DNA of 64,000 nucleotides from positions 1 through 64,000 of the forward strand of contig NZ_PYWL01000005.1 in NCBI RefSeq assembly GCF_003049525.1, read 5' to 3'. The translations under genes were made by a program, and so were the position numbers. Below the pieces are notes generated by a model. The model did not search any database and was not told the DNA's origin. It was given only the letters and a program-made list of their open reading frames with translations. How positions within the stretch are numbered: position 1 is the first letter of the stretch; the number at the start of each line of letters is the position of its first letter. This DNA is from Lysinibacillus fusiformis. GTDB lineage: Bacteria > Bacillota > Bacilli > Bacillales_A > Planococcaceae. Positions 45,037-54,298 of this stretch are shown here, piece after piece.

Positions 45037-45561
45037 ATGAAAAAATACACTATTGATATCAGTCATTCCACACTTAGTTTTTCTGTACGACATATGATGA
45101 TATCTAAAATTCACGGTACTTTCGAATCGTACAACGCTGAAATTGCTGCAGCCAATATTGAGCATATGCAGGATGCAAGTATCTCTATTACCATTGACGT
45201 GGCTAGTGTCTCCACAAAAAATCATGACCGAGATGTACACCTTGTGTCTCCAGATTTTTTTGATGCAGACGTCTATCCAAAAATAGTTTTCACCTCTACA
45301 TATATTGATAAACAAAATGATAAAACTTTTTTGATACATGGGGATTTAACGATTAAAAACATAACAAAGCCTATCGTATTTACAACAGTATATACAGGAA
45401 ACGGTGTTAATTCTTGGGCACAAGTATATGGCTTTCAGGCAAAGACACAAATTGATCGCCGCGATTTTAATTTAGTCTACAATACAATTCTAGAAACAGG
45501 TGGCGTATTAATCAGTGATGAGATTGACATTGTGGTAGATGTCGAATTAAGCCCCCTTTAG
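45037..45561 (+). CDS. YceI family lipid-binding protein
   Basis: A 174-aa lipocalin-like beta-barrel protein. Signatures: SFSVRHMMISKIHGTF (residues 10-25), ASVSTKNHDRDVHLVSPDFFD and FTSTYI...GDLTIKNITKP. Family members bind isoprenoid-type lipids. No signal peptide, so it should act in the cytosol. AGGGGG precedes the ATG. The divergent YodB-like regulator suggests a link to oxidative or quinone stress. Confidence 0.9.
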   Translation: MKKYTIDISHSTLSFSVRHMMISKIHGTFESYNAEIAAANIEHMQDASISITIDVASVSTKNHDRDVHLVSPDFFDADVYPKIVFTSTYIDKQNDKTFLIHGDLTIKNITKPIVFTTVYTGNGVNSWAQVYGFQAKTQIDRRDFNLVYNTILETGGVLISDEIDIVVDVELSPL

Positions 45562-45596
45562 TTATTGATTTACTTTAAGGAAAGAGGGAACTTTAC

Positions 45597-45950
45597 ATGC
45601 TATGGTTTGATAACGAAATTACATTTGTATCGAGCTTTATTACAATCGTCTTTTTTATTGTTTTTGGTAGCATCGCCTTCAGCCTTATTAAAGCTATTGT
45701 CACTTGGTCTATTAATAACCAATCACAAACCTTAACTGTACCCGCTAAGGTTGTGTCAAAACGTACAAATATTCGGGGAGGCTCTACTAATTCTGCGGCA
45801 TATACTTCCTATTTCATAACGTTTGAAGAACGACATGGGGAGCGTCAGGAATTTAAAGTGAATGGTCGCAATTTTGGACAGCTAGTGGAGGGTGACATTG
45901 GTCTTTTAACGTATCAGGGCACACGCTTTCATACTTTCGAAAGACAATAA
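45597..45950 (+). CDS. DUF2500 family membrane protein
   Basis: A 117-aa protein with one transmembrane helix at residues 8-35 and a soluble C-terminal beta domain (VPAKVVSKRTNIRGGS...YFITFEERHGERQEFKV). It matches the DUF2500 family found in many Firmicutes and Enterobacteria, with unknown function. AGAGGG precedes the ATG. It follows the YceI gene by 35 bp and may be co-transcribed. Confidence 0.82.
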   Translation: MLWFDNEITFVSSFITIVFFIVFGSIAFSLIKAIVTWSINNQSQTLTVPAKVVSKRTNIRGGSTNSAAYTSYFITFEERHGERQEFKVNGRNFGQLVEGDIGLLTYQGTRFHTFERQ

Positions 45951-45990
45951 AGGGAGAGTAGCGATTAACTCGTACTCTCCCTTTTAGTTT
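45948..45990. terminator. Convergent terminator
   Basis: Perfect 12-bp stem AAAGGGAGAGTA / TACTCTCCCTTT between the DUF2500 and nucleotidase genes. Confidence 0.85.
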
Positions 45991-48350
45991 TATTTAATTA
46001 AATACTTGGCAAATCCTGCCTCTGTATCTTCTAAATATTCAATGTTGCTATCTGCTGAGATAAATTTTTGTGCATCTTTCGCAGATAGATAAACAACTTT
46101 CGTCTTGGCTGGGAATGGTACAAATGACCAGTTTTTATCCGCAGCAGGGTTAATTGTTTTATTTGCCATAATATAATCAACTACAGCTTGACGATTTTCA
46201 TAGGCATAGTTAGTTATATTCGAGCCGTCCGTATTTTTAAATGTCGCTCCATAAGAACCACCAACACGATAATTATTTGTAATGATAATGAATTCTTGTT
46301 TTAAATCAATTGGTTTACCATTATATTGTACATTTTTAATACGGTTCGCCTTTTCATCAACAAGATTACCACGTCGGTCATATTTAGATGGAGATGTCAC
46401 ATCAATTTGATAGGTTAAGCCATCTAACACGTCAAAATTATAAGAGCGTGCTTCTGAATCAATAATATTTTGCTCTTCTGTCTTATTCGGATCTATTGTT
46501 GCAAAAATACCTGCAGCCATCTCTAACCACTCGACGGCTTGTGCACCTGTAACTTTAATTGTGGCTACAGTATTATCGTAATGATAAATGTCTGCCATAT
46601 TTTTAATGGCAAGTGGACCAACTGGAATGTTTGTATAATCTAATGGATTATTTCGTGAACCGGCTTTAAAAGGTGCCCCAGCAGAAAGAATCGGCGTTTT
46701 TTCATCAGCCGTTCCCTTTAATTCCTGTTCAATAAACCATTTTTGTGCTTGTGTGACGATTTGAATAGAAGGATCATCTTGCACCATTGAGAAATAACTA
46801 TGGATTGGCGCAGTTGTTTCACCAACAGGCTGGCGAATATAAGTTAAAGTGCCTTCATGTGCTTGTTTCACAGCTTTTAATACCGTAGTGGATGGTTGTA
46901 AACCTTCTTGCTTGATTGATTGTAATGACCCACTACCATCTACTACAACCCACTCTGATCCTTGTTGTTCTAGTTTTAGATCAATGATACCAAGATGGCT
47001 ACCATAGCTACCTGCCATAACTGTTGGAACACCGTGAATCGTTCCCTTTTCTTGATCTACATCTTTCAAATCTTTGTAGTCACCTGGGAATGTTAAATGC
47101 GAGTGCCCTGTAATCAAAGCATCAATTCCGTCAATTCCTGCTAGTTGATAGCCAACATTTTCAGCACCTTCCACGTAAGTGTCCTCACCAATACCTGAAT
47201 GTGAAAGAACAACAATTACGTCTGCTCCAGCCTTCTGCATTTCAGGAACTACTTCTTTTACTGCTTCAACAGGTTCTTGCATGTCAACTTTACCAGCTAA
47301 ATGAATGGCATCCCATTCAACAATTTTTGTTGGTACAATCCCTGTCACACCAACTTTCAGTGTATGTTTCTTACCTGTGCTATCCACTCCTTCTTTATCA
47401 AGAATAACATAAGGTGTAAACATACGCTTTTTTGTTTTAGCATCGTAAGTATTAGCATTTACGACTGGATATTTGGCATCATTTAAAACTTCATTTAAGA
47501 AATCAAGACCATAGTTGAATTCATGGTTTCCTAAAGTTCCACCATCATATTTTAAAGCGTTAAGTGCCGCAATAGCCGGATGTACTTCCCCTGGCTTTAA
47601 TACACTTTCTAATGCTTTATAAGAGCCAAGTGGCGTACCTTGAATTAAATCCCCATTATCAAATAGTAATGTGTTGGGATTTTTAGCACGAGCTTGTTCA
47701 ATTAATGTAGCTGTATTAGCTAAACCAACCTCAGATGATGGAGCATCTAAATAGTAATTATAATTTGCTAAATTTGTATGAATATCTGTAGTTCCTAAAA
47801 TTTGAAGATCTACTGACACTCCATTAGATGGTGCCTTGTATTCTGCTACAAAGCGCTCTACAATACTTTCCATTTGCTCATGTGTTACATAGTCAAGAGG
47901 ACGGATCGTATTATCCTCATACGCTTGAAGAATATTTGCTGCAACAGCATTAGCTAAATCTTGTTTATAAGCTTTAGCAATTTGATCAGCATCCTTAAAT
48001 TGGTCTAAGACCGCAAGGGAAGCGTTTTCACTAACAAGTCCACGAGCAGATATAACAAATGCTTGTTGACGTGTTAATTTATCGTTTGGACCAAATGTAG
48101 TTGCTGTTTTTCCTTTTATAAGTTTTAACTGTACAGCCTTTTCTACATATGGTGCTAAATCCTTGGAGACATCCGTAAAAGTAAGGGAAGAACCATCACC
48201 TATTTTGACATCTAAGCTTTCTACTAATTCTTTTACATAATCAGCGCGTGTAACTTCATTGGAAGCAGCATTAGCAGTGAATCCAAATGGTATCAACGCG
48301 AATAAAACTAGTAGCATGGCTAAAAATTTAGTTATTAATTTCTTGTTCAT
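45990..48350 (-). CDS. S-layer-anchored 2',3'-cyclic-nucleotide phosphodiesterase / 3'-nucleotidase
   Basis: A 786-aa exported protein. The signal peptide ends in FTANAAS (about residue 28). Two to three SLH repeats at residues 32-170 (TRADYVKELVESL, FTDVSKDLAPYVEKAVQL, LTRQQAFVISA) should bind pyruvylated cell-wall polymer. A CpdB/YfkN-type metallophosphatase domain follows (LGTTDIHTNL, NGDLIQGTPL, LGNHEFNYGLDFL, GHSHLTFPGD), then the C-terminal 5'-nucleotidase domain. It releases phosphate and nucleosides from extracellular nucleotides. AAGGAGG precedes the ATG. SLH anchoring fits an S-layer-bearing Lysinibacillus. Confidence 0.9.
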   Translation of the reverse strand: MNKKLITKFLAMLLVLFALIPFGFTANAASNEVTRADYVKELVESLDVKIGDGSSLTFTDVSKDLAPYVEKAVQLKLIKGKTATTFGPNDKLTRQQAFVISARGLVSENASLAVLDQFKDADQIAKAYKQDLANAVAANILQAYEDNTIRPLDYVTHEQMESIVERFVAEYKAPSNGVSVDLQILGTTDIHTNLANYNYYLDAPSSEVGLANTATLIEQARAKNPNTLLFDNGDLIQGTPLGSYKALESVLKPGEVHPAIAALNALKYDGGTLGNHEFNYGLDFLNEVLNDAKYPVVNANTYDAKTKKRMFTPYVILDKEGVDSTGKKHTLKVGVTGIVPTKIVEWDAIHLAGKVDMQEPVEAVKEVVPEMQKAGADVIVVLSHSGIGEDTYVEGAENVGYQLAGIDGIDALITGHSHLTFPGDYKDLKDVDQEKGTIHGVPTVMAGSYGSHLGIIDLKLEQQGSEWVVVDGSGSLQSIKQEGLQPSTTVLKAVKQAHEGTLTYIRQPVGETTAPIHSYFSMVQDDPSIQIVTQAQKWFIEQELKGTADEKTPILSAGAPFKAGSRNNPLDYTNIPVGPLAIKNMADIYHYDNTVATIKVTGAQAVEWLEMAAGIFATIDPNKTEEQNIIDSEARSYNFDVLDGLTYQIDVTSPSKYDRRGNLVDEKANRIKNVQYNGKPIDLKQEFIIITNNYRVGGSYGATFKNTDGSNITNYAYENRQAVVDYIMANKTINPAADKNWSFVPFPAKTKVVYLSAKDAQKFISADSNIEYLEDTEAGFAKYLIK

Positions 48351-48606
48351 ACAACAACCTCCTTATTCATCTAGTATTTTCCTACAGATACTATTATATT
48401 AAACTAACTCTATTTTTTACTGAATAATTAGTCCTAATTATATGTATTTTTAAAAGAATGGGTTATTACTTTCCTATAAAATCACATTTTTCTATCATTT
48501 TTATTTTTATACCACCAATAGAATGTTAGGAAATGTAAATTCCGAATAAATAGTTAATACCAATATATCCGACTTCTATACCACACCATACCTCTGTTCG
48601 CAAAAT
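48351..48606. other. Upstream region of the nucleotidase gene
   Basis: About 250 bp, AT-rich, without a gene. It must hold the promoter of the nucleotidase gene. I see no phosphate-control (Pho box) repeat that I would defend. Confidence 0.35.
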
Positions 48607-48642
48607 AAAAAAAGACCTCTCAAATTTGAGAGGTCTTTTATT
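48605..48642 (-). terminator. Terminator of azoR
   Basis: A perfect palindromic stem (AAAGACCTCTC / GAGAGGTCTTT) followed by seven T on the minus strand. Confidence 0.9.
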
Positions 48643-48654
48643 AAAAAATATTTT

Positions 48655-49281
48655 TTACGCGTTTACTGCTTGAAGTGATTGAGCTACTTTTTTCACTTCT
48701 TCTAGGCCATTTGCAATAATTTCTTGTGCTTTATCAGGTGATGCATTGTGACCTTCAATAATTACTTCTTCGATAATTTCCATACCGAACACGCCGCCTG
48801 CTACATTTTTAATGTAGTTTACTGACATTTCCATCGGCTGTGTTTCTGGTAGTGAGTAGTAGCCACCGCGAGCATTTAAAATAATCGCTTTTTTATCCGT
48901 CATTAAGCTAACCATTTGGCCATCTTCACCATATTTGAATGTGAAGCCTGCTTGGTACACATAGTCAATAAATGTTTGTAAAGGTGCTGGAATAGTTAAG
49001 TTCCAAAGTGGGAAAGCAAATACTACTAAATCAGCTGCTGTTAATGCATCCATCGCTTTTTGTTTAGCAGCTAAAAGACGTGATTCGATGTCTGTTAACT
49101 CCCCACCATTTTGTACTTTACCAAATGCATTGAAAAGATCTTGCCCAAAGTATGGCATATCTTCTGCAAATACGTCAAAAGTTGTAACGTTTACACCTTG
49201 TACGTTTTCCATAAAAGTATCGTACATTTTTGTTGAAATACCATCTGGACGGTTGTTTGCTTTTACTACTAAAACGTTCAT
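48655..49281 (-). CDS. azoR: FMN-dependent NADH-azoreductase
   Basis: A 208-aa flavodoxin-like quinone reductase of the AzoR family. The FMN-binding loop PLWNLTIPAPLQTFIDYV (about residues 92-109) and the NARGGYYS segment near 145 are present. It performs two-electron reduction of quinones and azo compounds. AAGGGAG precedes the ATG. Its promoter region carries an MhqR-type operator, so it is probably induced by quinones. Confidence 0.92.
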   Translation of the reverse strand: MNVLVVKANNRPDGISTKMYDTFMENVQGVNVTTFDVFAEDMPYFGQDLFNAFGKVQNGGELTDIESRLLAAKQKAMDALTAADLVVFAFPLWNLTIPAPLQTFIDYVYQAGFTFKYGEDGQMVSLMTDKKAIILNARGGYYSLPETQPMEMSVNYIKNVAGGVFGMEIIEEVIIEGHNASPDKAQEIIANGLEEVKKVAQSLQAVNA

Positions 49282-49314
49282 TATATAAAATCTCCCTTAT
49301 ATCTCATAGTCTAT

Positions 49315-49332
49315 TATCTCGAATTCAAGATA
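49315..49332. promoter_or_regulatory. MhqR-type operator upstream of azoR
   Basis: TATCTCGAATTCAAGATA is an 18-bp inverted repeat with one mismatched pair. It matches the MhqR box of B. subtilis (ATCT-N8-AGAT around GAATTC), which controls azoR2 and mhq genes. On the minus strand TTGAAT inside it could be the -35 of azoR, 18 bp from AGATAT, so repressor binding would block the promoter. Confidence 0.7.
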
Positions 49333-49476
49333 TAAACTTATCTTAAAAAAATTCTTCTAAAAAGTCAACGATACTTTCCTCAGACTTTTGACTGAAATAT
49401 TAGATAAAATTTTCACTAAAACGAATAAAAGAGGCTTGTTATGTCAAGCCCCTCCGTAGTTAGAGTAATTTTAGCA

Positions 49477-50184
49477 CTATAATTTACAGTTATCATCTGT
49501 ACAAACACCAGCGTCACCCGTGCCAGCCATTTTTAGACCAGGTTGTAAGCCCTCTTCCTCAGCCACTTTACGTAGTGTATCTTCGAATACTTCTTGTGGC
49601 TGGGCACCAGAAATACCATATTTACGGTTTAAGACAAAGAATGGGACCCCACGAACTCCAAGCTGCAATCCTTCTTGAATATCTGCTTCTACCTCATTTT
49701 TAAATTCATCCACAGCAAGAACTTTTGCCACTTCCTCGCGTTGCAATCCTACTTGTTCGGCTATATCTAATAATACATCCTCTTGTCCAATACGTTTTCC
49801 TTCAATAAAATGACTGTGCAGTAGAGCTTCAACTAATGCTGTAACATCTCCCTGCTGCTCAGCCCATTTAACAAGTCGATGTGCCTTTAACGTATTCTCT
49901 TCCATTAGATTGCTAAAGTCATAGTTTAAGCCCACTTCTTTCGCACGCTCTGTAACACCTAATGTCATTTCTTTGGCTTTTTCTAAAGTCATACCATATT
50001 TCTTCGCTAACGATTCATAAACAGTAATGTTCGAATCTACTGGGGTATTAGGATCAAGTTGATAGCTTTTATAAACAAGCTCCACTTGCCCACCAAAGCC
50101 AGTATCTTCAATCGCTTGCTCTAATTGTTTTTTACCAATATAACAAAATGGACATACGTAGTCAGACCATATTTCAATTTTCAT
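49477..50184 (-). CDS. DsbA family oxidoreductase, FrnE-like
   Basis: A 235-aa thioredoxin-fold protein with CPFC at residues 11-14 and the cis-proline loop VRGVPFFV near 185. The helical insert and length match FrnE/YwbO. No signal peptide, so it works in the cytosol. Two extra C-terminal cysteines (CTDDNC) may bind metal or be redox active. AAGGAG precedes the ATG. The natural substrate is unknown. Confidence 0.88.
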   Translation of the reverse strand: MKIEIWSDYVCPFCYIGKKQLEQAIEDTGFGGQVELVYKSYQLDPNTPVDSNITVYESLAKKYGMTLEKAKEMTLGVTERAKEVGLNYDFSNLMEENTLKAHRLVKWAEQQGDVTALVEALLHSHFIEGKRIGQEDVLLDIAEQVGLQREEVAKVLAVDEFKNEVEADIQEGLQLGVRGVPFFVLNRKYGISGAQPQEVFEDTLRKVAEEEGLQPGLKMAGTGDAGVCTDDNCKL

Positions 50185-50309
50185 TACTCACACTCTCCTT
50201 TTGCTACATTGTAGCGATAGATTAAATCGCAAGGCAATTTTTATGCTTCATCGCATAAATTCTCCAGTACATCTACATACTGAACATAAAAACATTGTGA
50301 GGTTTATCT

Positions 50310-51689
50310 ATGACTCAATCTCTTTGGCTCGCTACTTCCGAATCAGTCTCACTATCTTCACTTTCTTCATCTACAACTTGTGATGTATGTATAGTCGGAG
50401 GAGGCTTAACTGGTCTTTATACAGCCTATGTCTTGGCAAAAGCAGGTGTTGATGTACTTTTACTTGAGGCGAATACCCATTTTGGTCACGGTACTACAGG
50501 CCATTCCACGGGTAAACTAACTGCCCAGCATAGTATCGTTTATGCTAACCTTTTAGAAAAACTATCCGTTGATGAGGCACAGCTCTATTACCAACTCAAT
50601 CAACAAGCCATTGAAAAGGTAACACAATTATTCCCAAAAGGCAGTGTAAAGCAAGTAGATTCACTATTGTATGCTCAAACAAAAGATGGGTATGCGCAAT
50701 TGTTAAAAGAATGGAATGCTTATAAGGTGTTAAATATCCAATCAAAAATCACCACAGAAACAGAGCTTCCCTTCCCCATTACAAAGGCTTTATGCATGTC
50801 CCAGCAAGCTCAAATAAATCCTGTAGAGGTAAGTAATTTTCTTGCTAAAGAAGCACAAGCGATGGGTGCCAAGCTTTATACAAATACCCGAGTTCAGCAA
50901 TTAAACATAGCTCAAAATAACTTACATACCGAAAAGAATATATCGGTTCAATATAAAAAACTTATTTTGTGCTCACATTATCCAATTGAAGCTTTCAAGG
51001 GGCTAAAGTTATTTAAACTGTCAAATAGTCGTTCTTACATGGTGGCTAGTAAAATTGCTGAAACGATGCAGGGGCAATATCTATCCGTTGATTTCCCTTC
51101 TCGTTCCATTCGTACAGCTACAATTAACAACGAGCATTATTTAGTACTTGGTGGAGCGAATCACATCGCTGGGGAAACAGTCAATACAGAGCCGTACTAT
51201 GATGCCATTGCAAATGAAATGAAAGAACATTTTGAGCAAGAGCCCATTTATCGATGGTCTGCTCAGGATATCGAAACTCCTGACATCGTTCCTTACGTAG
51301 GAAGAATTACAAACTCATTGCCAAACGTATTCATTGCTACTGGCTATAGAAAGTGGGGCATTTCTAATTCCTTTGTTGCTGGTGACATTTTATCCAGCCT
51401 AATCACGGGATCAAGAAGTGAGGATGGTGCCATCGCACTCTATTCACCATCACGTACAAAATTCGGTGCCCAGTTTATGCAAATGCTTAAAGTTGGCGGC
51501 TTTGTCGCAAAAGAATTTATTACTGGGTATATGAGAAATGCCAGTGCTCCAACATGTACTCACTTGGGCTGTAAGACGAAATGGAATGAGGCTGATGAAA
51601 CATGGGATTGTCCTTGCCATGGCTCCCGCTTCAATGCTCAAGGAGAAGTACTGGAAGGACCAGCAGTACAACCTTTGAAATTAGATTAA
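50310..51689 (+). CDS. FAD-dependent oxidoreductase with C-terminal Rieske iron-sulfur domain
   Basis: A 459-aa DAO-type flavoprotein. FAD-binding CIVGGGLTGLYTAYVLAKAGVDVLLLEA-type motif near residues 26-52. A C-terminal Rieske domain has CTHLGC and CPCHGSRF near residues 417-440, giving the two Cys/His pairs for a 2Fe-2S cluster. It is like B. subtilis YhfW but about 50 residues shorter. Substrate unknown. GTGAGG precedes the ATG. Confidence 0.88.
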   Translation: MTQSLWLATSESVSLSSLSSSTTCDVCIVGGGLTGLYTAYVLAKAGVDVLLLEANTHFGHGTTGHSTGKLTAQHSIVYANLLEKLSVDEAQLYYQLNQQAIEKVTQLFPKGSVKQVDSLLYAQTKDGYAQLLKEWNAYKVLNIQSKITTETELPFPITKALCMSQQAQINPVEVSNFLAKEAQAMGAKLYTNTRVQQLNIAQNNLHTEKNISVQYKKLILCSHYPIEAFKGLKLFKLSNSRSYMVASKIAETMQGQYLSVDFPSRSIRTATINNEHYLVLGGANHIAGETVNTEPYYDAIANEMKEHFEQEPIYRWSAQDIETPDIVPYVGRITNSLPNVFIATGYRKWGISNSFVAGDILSSLITGSRSEDGAIALYSPSRTKFGAQFMQMLKVGGFVAKEFITGYMRNASAPTCTHLGCKTKWNEADETWDCPCHGSRFNAQGEVLEGPAVQPLKLD

Positions 51690-51746
51690 AAAAGAGGCTG
51701 TAGACAAACTCTCCATAAATTATGAGTTTGCTACAGTCTTTTTTAC
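51688..51746 (+). terminator. Terminator of the FAD/Rieske gene
   Basis: Long stem AAAGA.GCTGTAG.CAAACTC / GAGTTTG.CTACAG.TCTTT with mismatches and a following T-run. Confidence 0.8.
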
Positions 51747-51993
51747 GATGAAATAAAGTAAAGCCGTTGATGTCCACTATGGGCGCACTTCGTTCCTATC
51801 AATTTTCTATATAAGAGACTCCCTTTTCATATGTTGAAAAAAGTAAAAAATCTATGCAAAGCGCAAAGAAAAAGCATGGTGTATGATGGACAACCTGTAG
51901 AGGTCATAAAAAAACTGACCATACAGTCGATGCTTACTTGAGCATGTTAGATTCGACAGTAATTACCCAATATGATACATGCAAGAAACATGA
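51747..51993. other. Intergenic region with possible decayed sequence
   Basis: About 250 bp without an intact gene. Near 51764-51800 the sequence GTTGATGTCCACTATGGGCG resembles, in my memory, an intergenic repeat of Bacillaceae (type GTTGATTTCC...GGCG), diverged. The following 150 bp have short open frames (e.g. KSMVYDGQPVEVIKKLTIQS) that look like gene remains. Nothing can be named. Confidence 0.35.
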
Positions 51994-52032
51994 CAAAAGC
52001 CATCGAAAGTGTGAACTTTTCGATGGCTATTA
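51994..52032 (-). terminator. Terminator of ppaC
   Basis: Stem AGCCATCGAAA / TTTCGATGGCT followed by TTTTGTC on the minus strand, about 35 bp after the ppaC stop. Confidence 0.75.
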
Positions 52033-52065
52033 TCTACAGCCTAAGTAGCTGTCTTCTTGTGTAAA

Positions 52066-52992
52066 TTACTTTAGAGCTTCTGTTAATACTGGCACAATTT
52101 GCTTTTTACGAGAAACAACGCCTGGTAACACAACACGGTTGTTGATAAGCTCAGCACCGAATCCTTTTGCTGCAGCTTGTGCGACTTGTCCAATTGCTAC
52201 AGCTGTAGAATCGTTATTTAGGATATCTGTCACAACGAAGAAGAATAAATCTAAACCATTCTCAGCAACATTTTTATTTAATAAAATCTCTAATTCCTCT
52301 TGTCGATTAAGCACATCATCAATATCCACAGCATTCACCTGTGCAACTACAGATTTGTACTCACCGAATTGGAACTCCTTAGCATCTAATGATAGTAGAT
52401 CTTCTAAAGATTTATCAGATAGGTCTGCACCGGCTTTTAGCATAGCTAAACCATATTCTGCAACATCCACATTAGCAATTTTCGCTAGTTCTTCGCCAGC
52501 TTTTACATCTTGCTCTGTGCAAGTTGGTGATTTGAATAATAATGTATCTGAAACGATTGCTGATAGCATTAAACCAGCAATGTTCGCTGGAATATCTAAA
52601 CCGTTTTCGTTAAAAATTTTCTTTAGAATTGTAGCCGTACAGCCTACTGGTTCTGCACGATAATATAGCGGATCAGCTGTTTGGAAGTTAGCGATGCGGT
52701 GGTGATCAATTACCTCGGCAATTTGCACTTCCTCAATACCATCAGCCGATTGCTGGAATTCATTGTGGTCTACTAGAATAACTTTGTCCGCTTCTCCAAC
52801 TACAGATGAGATTAAACGTGGCGCTTCAAAGCCAAATTTATCTAAAGCAAACCGGGTTTCATTATTAACATCTCCAAGACGTACAGCCTCGGCTTCTTCT
52901 CCAATTTGTTGTTTTAAATAAGCATATACAATTGCAGACGTGATCGTGTCTGTATCTGGGTTTTTATGTCCAAAAACTAATACTTTACTCAT
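52066..52992 (-). CDS. ppaC: Manganese-dependent inorganic pyrophosphatase
   Basis: A 308-aa family II (DHH/DHHA2) pyrophosphatase. Metal ligands: His and Asp of [10 protein letters not shown] (residues 8-15), Asp of VDHNE, and the DHH motif (EVIDHHRIA). The C-terminal DHHA2 domain has SRKKQIVP. It hydrolyses pyrophosphate made in biosynthesis. AGGAGG precedes the ATG. Confidence 0.95.
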   Translation of the reverse strand: MSKVLVFGHKNPDTDTITSAIVYAYLKQQIGEEAEAVRLGDVNNETRFALDKFGFEAPRLISSVVGEADKVILVDHNEFQQSADGIEEVQIAEVIDHHRIANFQTADPLYYRAEPVGCTATILKKIFNENGLDIPANIAGLMLSAIVSDTLLFKSPTCTEQDVKAGEELAKIANVDVAEYGLAMLKAGADLSDKSLEDLLSLDAKEFQFGEYKSVVAQVNAVDIDDVLNRQEELEILLNKNVAENGLDLFFFVVTDILNNDSTAVAIGQVAQAAAKGFGAELINNRVVLPGVVSRKKQIVPVLTEALK

Positions 52993-53388
52993 TGAATTTA
53001 TTCCTCCTAAAATGACCTTACATTTATCTTTTATTTTATCATATCTTATGGACTAACAAATGATAAATTGAAACATTAAGTAAACTATGCTCATTCATTT
53101 AATATACAATAATAATTCCCCACTCCCAATAACCAACTATACAAATATGAATAAAGTATAATGGACCTTCAAACTGTCACATACATATATTTTGTGCACC
53201 CATCCCCTTTGTTTGCATTATCTTTTTTTACCATCCTATTTTTAACATTCAATAGCAAAAGCGCATATTTTTCTAGTATTAATTATTTTACATAGATATT
53301 TAGTTGGATTTTCATATTTATGTAAGCGTAATTTTATGCTATTATCAGATAGTCTATATTTTTGGATATTCAGGAAATGGGGATTACG
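52993..53388. other. AT-rich divergent intergenic region
   Basis: 396 bp between ppaC and the two-domain acetyltransferase gene. It is very AT-rich. I see no gene, RNA or repeat that I can support. Confidence 0.4.
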
Positions 53389-54195
53389 ATGACAAAGAAG
53401 ATGGAAAAAAAGTACATTCCTTTAGCAAATTATTTTGAAGTAGCTTTACAACAAGAAATCACTTTATCCTTTAGTGAATTAGAAAACATTATGGGACAAG
53501 CCTTACCGAATGCCGCCTACTTAAATAAGAGCTGGTGGAAAAAAACAAAGCCCCCTCTATCACACTATTTGTCATGGACAAATGCAGGCTATCATGTCAT
53601 TGATGTTAGACTAGGTACTAGTATAACTTTCTCATGCACGCAAACTAAGGCAACTGTAAACAATCTTTCTAAAAATGAAGAAGAGAACCCATCTGCATAC
53701 ATAATTCGAGGGATTGAAGCATCGGATGCTAGATCGTTTATTCTTTTACAGGAAGAAATTTTTCAACAAACCGACTTCATGTATAATGTTCAAAATGAAG
53801 TAGATCTAACTGTCCAACAACTTCGTAAAAATTTAACCTATTGGAAACAACTAAAAAATCGCACTATATTACTTTGCGTATTAAATGGTATTTTTGCAGG
53901 CTATGCAGTTGTACATGGGTATAAACAAACGAAAGCTAAACATGTTGCCTCTGTTCGCTTAGCTGTGAAGGAAGAGTACCAACAAAAAGGCATTGGCTCT
54001 GCGCTAATGAAGGCTGTGGAAGGTTGGTCAAAACAGCGTGATATATCCAGATTAGAATTATCAGTTATGGAACATAATAATGTTGCTTTACATCTTTTTA
54101 CGAAAATAGGATTTAAACAAGAAGGCATTCGACAAAATGCTATTAAATTAAATGATACTTTCATTAACGAGTATAACTTAAGTAAAATTTTATAA
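53389..54195 (+). CDS. Two-domain protein: DUF7662-like domain fused to a GNAT acetyltransferase
   Basis: A 268-aa protein. Residues 7-80 have the pattern of a small domain I believe is DUF7662: YIPLANYFEVAL, ITLSFSELENIMGQALPNAA, SWWKK, SHYLSWTNAGYHVIDVRLG. Residues 105-268 are a GNAT domain with the acetyl-CoA loop VRLAVKEEYQQKGIGSALMKA and HNNVALHLFTKIGFKQEG. The combination is uncommon to my knowledge. The N-terminal domain may bind nucleic acid or another ligand. ATG at 53389 is chosen with GGGGA upstream. Function unknown. Confidence 0.8.
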   Translation: MTKKMEKKYIPLANYFEVALQQEITLSFSELENIMGQALPNAAYLNKSWWKKTKPPLSHYLSWTNAGYHVIDVRLGTSITFSCTQTKATVNNLSKNEEENPSAYIIRGIEASDARSFILLQEEIFQQTDFMYNVQNEVDLTVQQLRKNLTYWKQLKNRTILLCVLNGIFAGYAVVHGYKQTKAKHVASVRLAVKEEYQQKGIGSALMKAVEGWSKQRDISRLELSVMEHNNVALHLFTKIGFKQEGIRQNAIKLNDTFINEYNLSKIL

Positions 54196-54206
54196 ATCAC
54201 TTTGCC

Positions 54207-54241
54207 TAGATGTCTAAAGCATATTTGGACATCTTTTTATA
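54207..54241 (+). terminator. Terminator of the two-domain acetyltransferase
   Basis: Stem AGATGTCTA / TTGGACATCT followed by TTTTT. Confidence 0.7.
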
Positions 54242-54251
54242 TAGTTAGACT

Positions 54252-54297
54252 ATAAAAAATGCATAGAAAAGCAATATAACACTTTTCCATGCATAAC
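54252..54297 (-). terminator. Terminator of the RpiR regulator
   Basis: Stem ATGCATGGAAAAG / CTTTTCTATGCAT (one G-U pair) followed by six T on the minus strand. Confidence 0.85.
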
Positions 54298-54298
54298 A

